Positions 59,308 to 64,000 of a stretch of DNA of 64,000 nt are shown here, one piece after another. This DNA is from Ferrovibrio sp041906005. Lineage in GTDB: Bacteria; Pseudomonadota; Alphaproteobacteria; Ferrovibrionales; Ferrovibrionaceae. Position 1 is the stretch's first letter. Every line of letters begins with the position of its first letter. The notes beneath the pieces are model-generated. The model saw only the letters and a program-made list of their open reading frames with translations, was not told the DNA's origin and searched no databases. The stretch spans positions 2,728,001 to 2,792,000 of the forward strand of contig NZ_JAYRJY010000001.1 in the NCBI RefSeq assembly GCF_041906005.1, given 5' to 3'. A program made the position numbers and the translations under genes.

Positions 59308-60049
59308 CGCTGCGGATTTGTGTTGCGATGATGCGTGCGGCCTCGCCTCCTGCCCGTCCTGCCTGGAAGCCTGGCGTAAGCCCTTCCTGAAGCAGCTCCG
59401 CGCGCTGCTCGCCACGAAGCTGGTGGTCACCTACGCCACCGTGATCATGACCGATCCGAAGGTGCGCCAGAAGAAGCTGGCGCGTGTGATCGAGTCTGCG
59501 GTGATGCAGCGTTTCCGTATGCTGTTACGGCGGCATGGCCTGAGCCATCTGGTGATCGTCGGCATCCTGGAGGCTGATTGGAGCGAGCGCACCCGTTGCT
59601 GGGAGCCTCACTTCCATATCTTCATCCTTGGCTCCCGTCCCGACTTTACGTCTCTGGCGAAGGCTCTGCACAAGAAGGATCGCTTCAAGGGTCAGCGTGG
59701 GCTGCAAGTTTTCCGCCCCGTAGATAGCGCCGAGCTTTTCGACGCCATCGACGTCGTTAACACCACGGGCTACAGCGCCAAGTTCCGGATGATGCGGAAG
59801 TGGCCGTACTACCTGTCGAACGGCAACATCAAGAACATCAAGTCCAACCTGCGCGGCAAGCAGGCCAAGGCGGCCCACAAGTGGCTGGGCAAGCCGCCCC
59901 GCGACTTCGTCTTCCTGCAGAACGTGCGCCTCGACGCGAACGGCTTCCGGTTGATCGCCAAGCCGACTGTCGAACTGCCGTTATCGGGCGAAACCTCCAA
60001 AACCCGCAAGAAAGCGTCAAAGCGGGTGAAAGGAGGTGCTGCCGACTGA
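59300..60049 (+). CDS. HUH-endonuclease-like (rolling-circle Rep-type) protein
   Basis: 249-residue protein. A Cys-rich N-terminus (CCDDACGLASCPSC) precedes a possible motif 1 (KLVVTYATVIM). The His pair H104/H106 in EPHFHIFILG has the HxH form of HUH motif 2, and Y158/K161 in TTGYSAKFRMM, with YY shortly after in KWPYY, could be motif 3. This order and spacing match small rolling-circle initiators and relaxases that nick DNA by a tyrosine. The C-terminus is very basic. The start overlaps the HTH gene stop. Assignment is by motif alone. Confidence 0.65.
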   Translation: MADAADLCCDDACGLASCPSCLEAWRKPFLKQLRALLATKLVVTYATVIMTDPKVRQKKLARVIESAVMQRFRMLLRRHGLSHLVIVGILEADWSERTRCWEPHFHIFILGSRPDFTSLAKALHKKDRFKGQRGLQVFRPVDSAELFDAIDVVNTTGYSAKFRMMRKWPYYLSNGNIKNIKSNLRGKQAKAAHKWLGKPPRDFVFLQNVRLDANGFRLIAKPTVELPLSGETSKTRKKASKRVKGGAAD

Positions 60050-60066
60050 TTCTAGCCAAATAGGCT

Positions 60067-60152
60067 GCCTTTACTACAAACCTTCATGCCGCACCAATCA
60101 GTGTTCGGCATGGCTATCGAAAAATCATGGGCATCTTGGGCGCAGTGGGCAT
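60067..60152. promoter_or_regulatory. Upstream region of the DUF927 gene with repeated element motifs
   Basis: This 146-bp gap holds GCCTTTACTACAAAC (60067-60081, like the motif before the HTH gene), an inverted repeat CATGCCG (60085-60091) / CGGCATG (60106-60112), and two TGGGCAT copies at 60128-60134 and 60146-60152. It could be an operator region, or a replication origin for the Rep-like protein just upstream. Both are hypotheses. Confidence 0.4.
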
Positions 60153-60195
60153 GCACTTCTGCGAACGGGAACCCTTTGCCATGAGGAGATAATCA

Positions 60196-61842
60196 ATGGC
60201 GAAAGAGTTTAAAGTTACCTATCTGGGCACCGGCACCAACTCCGCAGGAGTGCGGTGCGCCGTTCTGAGCATTGCCACTAAGGATCGCAAACCGATCAAA
60301 GCAGTGCTGCCCCTGGTGCCGGTCAACGGCATCGAGCCGGAGACCATCCTAATGGACGCAGTCGCGGCCCTCGACGTTCCCTTGCTGACCCGAAAGAGCC
60401 GGTCCCAGCTTCTCGGATTATGTGAAGTCGCCATCAAGGCTGCAAAGGAGGTGCAGCCCGCCATCATCGCAGATGCGCCTGGCTGGCTGCCGAACGGTCA
60501 GTTTCTCGATCCCCGCGGCAAGTTGATCGGTGAGTCGGAGATCCCTGTTGGCATCTGCCTGCATGGCGTCGCCAGGCCCAATCGCTGGAAGCCAAAAGGA
60601 ACCCTGAAAGCCTTCAAGGAGCAGGCGAGTATCTTTGGTGAAGGTAATTCTACCGTGATTTTCTGCACGGCCTCAGCGCTCGCAGGGCCTCTCCTTAAAG
60701 TCCTCGGCTTGGAGGGTGTGATTTTCTGCTTCCAGGGCCCCTCATCCACTGGAAAGACCAGCACCCTCGACTTCGCCTGCTCGGTTGTGGGGGGTGATCC
60801 TGATCATAAGCAGGGCTTCCGTAGCAGTTGGAATACGACGGATAATGCTGTCGAAGCACTTGCGTATGAGGGTTCGGATAGCCTTGCCGCGATGGACGAC
60901 ACCCTGTTGCTGAGTGGTCGTGGTTCCGAGAAGGGCCAAGCTCTTAGCAATGGCATTTTCAGTCTGACTTCGGGCGGTGAGAAACGTCGCCTGAATGCAC
61001 GATCCTCCGCCGTTGCGCCGCGCATCATCGGCTGGAGCTGCTCCAACTATCCCCTCAAGGACATGCTCGTGAAAGCGGGCATTCCCTTCGGAGAAATGTT
61101 CAGCGTCCGCTATATCGAAATCCCGGTGTCCTGGCGCCATGGGATGTTCGAGACGACAGGGGACATGGCGCCGGCGGAGTTCAGCAGCGCTTTGTCGCAG
61201 GCGTCGCGGCAAAACTATGGCTGGGCCTTCCGGCGCTTTGTCCGCAAGCTATCGGAGTCCGCCAATCTGGACCCGGCCGGCCTGGAGGAATACCTTTCCA
61301 ACGCCCGCCAGGTTGTTCTTCACGATATGAACCTTCGTGAGGATGAAAAGAGCGGCAATCGGGCCGCCAATTATTTCGCCTTGGTTTACCAGGCCGGTTG
61401 CCTTGCCTATCGCTTCCGAGCCCTTCCTTGGCATCCGAAGATAGTGCGAGCTGCAGTGTTGGATTGCTGGAAACGGCACCGTGAGCACCTGGTGCAGGCG
61501 GCAGCAAGCAGTCCTATGGCTCTGTTGCGTGATCACATTCGCAAGAATGTCCGCACTTTTGCTACAGCTGGTGAAGACGCAAATCTGCTCGAAGAGGAGG
61601 AGCGCCACACGCAACCGGGTTTTTTGAAGGCCGGGACCGGTGGCCAACCAATAGAGTTTATGTTTACCGAAGACGCGCTTCGCCGCATCCTTGGCAGTCA
61701 GGACCGCATTGATCTGCTCGTTTCCGAGCTTCGACAGGCGGGCTTCTTGATCACCAGCGGAGGGAACAGCCGCCCTAAGCGGCAAATTGCCGATGACTGG
61801 CGTCCCCGTGTACTTTGTGTCAGTCCTCGATTGCTGGGCTAA
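60196..61842 (+). CDS. DUF927-family ATPase of the element
   Basis: 548-residue protein of the DUF927 helicase-like group found in plasmids, prophages and islands. The P-loop is GPSSTGKTS (K187), the Walker B-like acidic pair is AAMDDTLLLSG and a sensor-like segment is IIGWSCSNYPL. The N-terminal 170 residues and C-terminal 200 residues have no obvious domain. AGGAG lies about 9 bp before the ATG. Together with the HUH-like protein it could unwind and replicate the element; that coupling is inferred from gene order. Confidence 0.82.
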   Translation: MAKEFKVTYLGTGTNSAGVRCAVLSIATKDRKPIKAVLPLVPVNGIEPETILMDAVAALDVPLLTRKSRSQLLGLCEVAIKAAKEVQPAIIADAPGWLPNGQFLDPRGKLIGESEIPVGICLHGVARPNRWKPKGTLKAFKEQASIFGEGNSTVIFCTASALAGPLLKVLGLEGVIFCFQGPSSTGKTSTLDFACSVVGGDPDHKQGFRSSWNTTDNAVEALAYEGSDSLAAMDDTLLLSGRGSEKGQALSNGIFSLTSGGEKRRLNARSSAVAPRIIGWSCSNYPLKDMLVKAGIPFGEMFSVRYIEIPVSWRHGMFETTGDMAPAEFSSALSQASRQNYGWAFRRFVRKLSESANLDPAGLEEYLSNARQVVLHDMNLREDEKSGNRAANYFALVYQAGCLAYRFRALPWHPKIVRAAVLDCWKRHREHLVQAAASSPMALLRDHIRKNVRTFATAGEDANLLEEEERHTQPGFLKAGTGGQPIEFMFTEDALRRILGSQDRIDLLVSELRQAGFLITSGGNSRPKRQIADDWRPRVLCVSPRLLG

Positions 61843-61846
61843 GCTG

Positions 61847-61872
61847 AAAGGGGGCTTCACCGCCCCCTTTTT
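61847..61872 (+). terminator. Terminator of the DUF927 gene
   Basis: Perfect 9-bp stem AAAGGGGGC (61847-61855) / GCCCCCTTT (61862-61870), 6-nt loop, continuing into T5. It closes the plus-strand gene block of the element. The following 135 bp up to 62007 contain no gene I can support and no copy of the att core. Confidence 0.88.
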
Positions 61873-62007
61873 CTTTACATGAACGATTTTCTCAATTTAA
61901 TGCTGGCCGCAAATTTTGACCGAACCGGAAGCCGATCAGCAGCCAAGAAGTGGGTAGTAGAGGCAACGGGAAGGCAAAGAAATCGGCCACCTGCCTAAAC
62001 AGCATAG

Positions 62008-62307
62008 TCAGGTCGAGGCCGGGCTTGCGGAAGGCAGATCGCTAACCGGAGGCCCAACAATGGTGGAAACCTGGCGCTGGAACGCGGAGGCGATAGCAGG
62101 CTCGCGGAAGGCCCAAACAGCGATATCCCGACCGTCCCTCCAACGCCCCCAACGGCCGAAATCCTTCCGCTCGATCCGGATCGCCAACCACGCCTCCAGC
62201 TTATCCAGTCGCCTTCCCAAGCCGCCCGGCGGGATCGGCACTTCAACGATGTAGGGGAATTCTCTTTCGAGCTGCGCGATGGTACGCAGTTCACGATAGC
62301 GGACCAT
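62008..62307 (-). CDS. Small conserved-type protein downstream of dnaE2
   Basis: 99-residue soluble protein, MVRYRELRTIAQLEREFPYIVEV at its start, followed by PPGGLGRRLDKLEAWLAIR and WGRWRDGRDIAVWAFREPAIASAF. The motif order (acidic start, G-x-G-R-R, R-D-I-x-x-W-x-F) resembles short hypothetical proteins seen in proteobacteria, but I cannot name a family. It begins 3 bp after the dnaE2 stop, so it belongs to the same transcript as the error-prone polymerase. Confidence 0.65.
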   Translation of the reverse strand: MVRYRELRTIAQLEREFPYIVEVPIPPGGLGRRLDKLEAWLAIRIERKDFGRWGRWRDGRDIAVWAFREPAIASAFQRQVSTIVGPPVSDLPSASPAST

Positions 62308-62310
62308 GGA

Positions 62311-63999
62311 TCACCGGAAGTTTCGGCCATCAGGGAAGGTTGCTTCGACCTCCTTCACCGGCATGATCTGCTTGCCATGGGATTGGCGCATTTCATCAGC
62401 CCGGCTCTGGACACCATCGAATGCCCCGTCGATGTCTATCTCGCCCAGCCCGCGCAGGAGGTCGGTACGGTCTATGATCCGGTCGGCAACCACATGGATG
62501 ACCAGCCCTTCCCGCTGGAGCTTGCCCTCCACGACCATCAGGCGGGAGCCGAGCACGTCTTTGCGGAATGTGTCGAAGACCTTGGGCCAGATGATGATGT
62601 TGGCCACACCAGTCTCATCTTCGATGGTGGCGAAAATGACGCCGCTGGCGGTGCCTGGGCGCTGCCGGACGAGAACTAGGCCGCCAACCCGGACTTTTCG
62701 GTTTTCTGGCAGGGTGGCTAGGTCTTTTGACTGCACGACGCCGAGTTCCCCGAGCTTGGGGCGGAGCAGGCTCAGCGGATGCGGCCGCAGGGTCAGATTG
62801 TAGGATTTGTAGTCGTGGACGATGTTCTCGCCCGTGGTCAGGCGGGGGAGCTGCGGGTCTTCGCCGTCCTCTTCAATGGAGGCGCTATTGCCGGCGGCCG
62901 CCTGGTCTTCTGCGAATTCAAACAGGGGTAACGACGTGTCTCGGAGGCCGCGGATTTCCCACAGGGCGGCGCGCCGATCCAGGCCAAGGCTGCCGAAGGC
63001 ATCCGCCCGCCCCAGTAGTTCGAGCGTCGCCTTGGGAAGCTTGGTACGCCGCCAGAGCTCTTTTATGGAGGCAAACGGGCGGTCCCGCAGAAGGACAGCC
63101 GCGCGTAGGAGTTCTTCGTTGGCGCCACGGATCTGACGGAAGCCAAGTCGGACGGCCAGAGATGAACCGTTTGCAGGACGCTCTAGCGTGCAGTCCCAGT
63201 CGGAATAATTGATGTCGATGGGGAGGACGACGACGCCGTGTTCCTTGGCGTCCCGGACGAGCTGGGCGGGGGCATAAAACCCCATCGGCTGGCTGTTGAG
63301 GATGGCGGCGCAGAAGACAGCCGGATAATGCCGCTTGAGCCAGGCGCTGATGTAGACGAGGTGGGCGAAGGCGGCGGCGTGGCTTTCCGGGAAGCCATAC
63401 GATCCGAAGCCTTCCAGTTGCTTGTAAATATTCTCGGCGAATTCCGGCTTGTAGCCGTTTGCGGTCATGCCGGAGATCAACTTTTCCTTCAGCTTGTGGA
63501 TCGTGCCAGGGTTCTTGAAGGTTGCCATCGCGCGGCGGAGCTGATCGGCCTCACCGGGAGTGAAGCCGGCACACTCAATGGCGACCCGCATGCACTGCTC
63601 TTGGAAGAGGGCAACACCGAGGGTCTTGCCGAGCACCTTTTCCAGCGCTGGAGATGGATATGTGACTTTCTCTTCTCCGGTGCGGCGGCGGAGGTAAGGA
63701 TGCACCATGTCACCCTGGATAGGGCCAGGGCGGACGATGGCTACCTCGATGACCAGGTCATAGAAGGTCCGCGGCTTCAGACGCGGGAGCATGGTCATCT
63801 GGGCGCGGCTTTCCACCTGGAAGACGCCAACGCTATCGGCCCGGCAAAGCATCTCATAGGTCTCTTCGTCGCCCTGGGGTATCGAGGCCAGGTCGTGGCG
63901 CTTGCCGTAATGCTGCTCCAACAAGTCGAAGCATTTCCGGATGCAGGTCAGCATGCCGAGGCTCAGGACATCGACCTTCAGGAGCCCAAGGGCATCTAG
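62311..63999 (-). CDS. dnaE2: Error-prone DNA polymerase III alpha DnaE2 (C-terminal part)
   Basis: 562 residues are visible; the N-terminal half lies beyond the window. They include the end of the palm/fingers (LDALGLLKVDVLSLGM, FQVESRAQMTMLPRLKP, IVRPGPIQGDMVHPY), the HhH region (GFGSYGFPESHAAAFAHLVY) and the OB domain (VRVGGLVLVRQRPGTASGVIFATIEDETG). ESRAQM and the short form with no tau-binding tail identify DnaE2, the SOS mutagenesis polymerase that works with ImuA and ImuB. Those genes are expected upstream, outside the window. Confidence 0.93.
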   Translation of the reverse strand, partial: LDALGLLKVDVLSLGMLTCIRKCFDLLEQHYGKRHDLASIPQGDEETYEMLCRADSVGVFQVESRAQMTMLPRLKPRTFYDLVIEVAIVRPGPIQGDMVHPYLRRRTGEEKVTYPSPALEKVLGKTLGVALFQEQCMRVAIECAGFTPGEADQLRRAMATFKNPGTIHKLKEKLISGMTANGYKPEFAENIYKQLEGFGSYGFPESHAAAFAHLVYISAWLKRHYPAVFCAAILNSQPMGFYAPAQLVRDAKEHGVVVLPIDINYSDWDCTLERPANGSSLAVRLGFRQIRGANEELLRAAVLLRDRPFASIKELWRRTKLPKATLELLGRADAFGSLGLDRRAALWEIRGLRDTSLPLFEFAEDQAAAGNSASIEEDGEDPQLPRLTTGENIVHDYKSYNLTLRPHPLSLLRPKLGELGVVQSKDLATLPENRKVRVGGLVLVRQRPGTASGVIFATIEDETGVANIIIWPKVFDTFRKDVLGSRLMVVEGKLQREGLVIHVVADRIIDRTDLLRGLGEIDIDGAFDGVQSRADEMRQSHGKQIMPVKEVEATFPDGRNFR

Positions 64000-64000
64000 A

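Larger units (their letters stand above)
56863..64000. mobile_element. Integrated genetic element, left part (right end outside window)
   Basis: Left border at the tRNA-Ser-like att core, then an integrase, an unknown gene, an HTH protein, an HUH Rep-like protein and a DUF927 ATPase, in DNA that is more AT-rich than the neighbouring chromosome through about 59 kb. If the border is right, the intact tRNA-Ser should lie at the far end, because the fragment here is only its 3' end; no second copy is visible up to 64,000. Alternatively the element ends in 61,873-62,007 and dnaE2 is chromosomal. Confidence 0.55.

Noticed and set aside
1..64000. CRISPR array, rRNA genes, insertion sequences or known multi-gene defence islands
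   Set aside because: No regularly spaced repeats, rRNA core sequences, transposase motifs or cas/restriction genes were seen on either strand.

Overview
This 64 kb window is high-GC DNA from an alphaproteobacterium. Three things point there: the gene content (suf operon with a SufT-type protein, ubiTUV, imuB-type dnaE2, GlnK-type PII, a short alphaproteobacterial flagellin), tight ATGA-overlap operons, and FNR/FixK-type and Zur-type boxes. A Rhodospirillales-like member is my guess; nothing in the window fixes the genus. I see no rRNA, no complete tRNA, no CRISPR array and no insertion sequence.

Layout. 1-3.8 kb: the end of a suf Fe-S assembly operon (sufC partial, sufD, sufS, sufT, sufA). 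3.8-8.1 kb: a polyprenyl-phosphate-sugar module (GT-C transferase, methyltransferase, DPM/ArnC-type GT2, ArnE-like transporter) and a lipoprotein. 8.1-12.3 kb: ugpBAEC glycerol-3-phosphate uptake, with a strong hairpin between ugpB and ugpA. 12.4-17.5 kb: YgjP-type metalloprotease, Bcr/CflA efflux pump, alpha/beta hydrolase, class A PBP. 17.6-20.4 kb: a zinc-uptake operon behind a Zur-box-like palindrome, opening with an undescribed 44-codon membrane ORF before znuC-znuB-znuA. 20.5-24.3 kb: an Aer-like PAS gene, glnK, and ubiT-ubiU-ubiV (oxygen-independent ubiquinone synthesis). The PAS gene and ubiTUV each have an FNR-type box. 24.3-26.4 kb: leuA behind a long leader with a Leu-rich leader peptide and alternative hairpins.

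26.5-34 kb: scoAB ketoacid CoA-transferase, several small envelope proteins, an SDR dehydrogenase, mdh, YhhN and YqaE-type membrane proteins. 34-36.7 kb: an atypical pair (a peptidoglycan-binding-domain protein with a polymorphic-toxin-like C-terminus, then an unknown protein that could be its immunity partner) next to AT-rich DNA. 36.7-44.7 kb: MFS transporter, bioB, a convergent CrbR/CrbS-like two-component pair, mtgA. 44.8-52.6 kb: KdpDE-like pair without kdpFABC, an MHS-family transporter, matB, a diguanylate cyclase. 52.6-55.8 kb: methyltransferase, pcaHG and a divergent LysR regulator. 55.9-56.8 kb: flagellin.

56.86 kb to the end looks like the left part of an integrated element. A 16-bp sequence matching a tRNA-Ser 3' end, three helically phased CGTAAG repeats and a P4-type integrase are followed by an unknown gene, an HTH protein, an HUH-motif Rep-like protein and a DUF927 ATPase. 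Related non-coding motifs precede the HTH and ATPase genes. The window ends inside dnaE2 (minus strand), followed by a small conserved-looking gene; whether these belong to the element cannot be decided here. The most novel candidates are this Rep/DUF927 element, the Zur-controlled small ORF, the toxin/immunity-like pair and the leuA leader.
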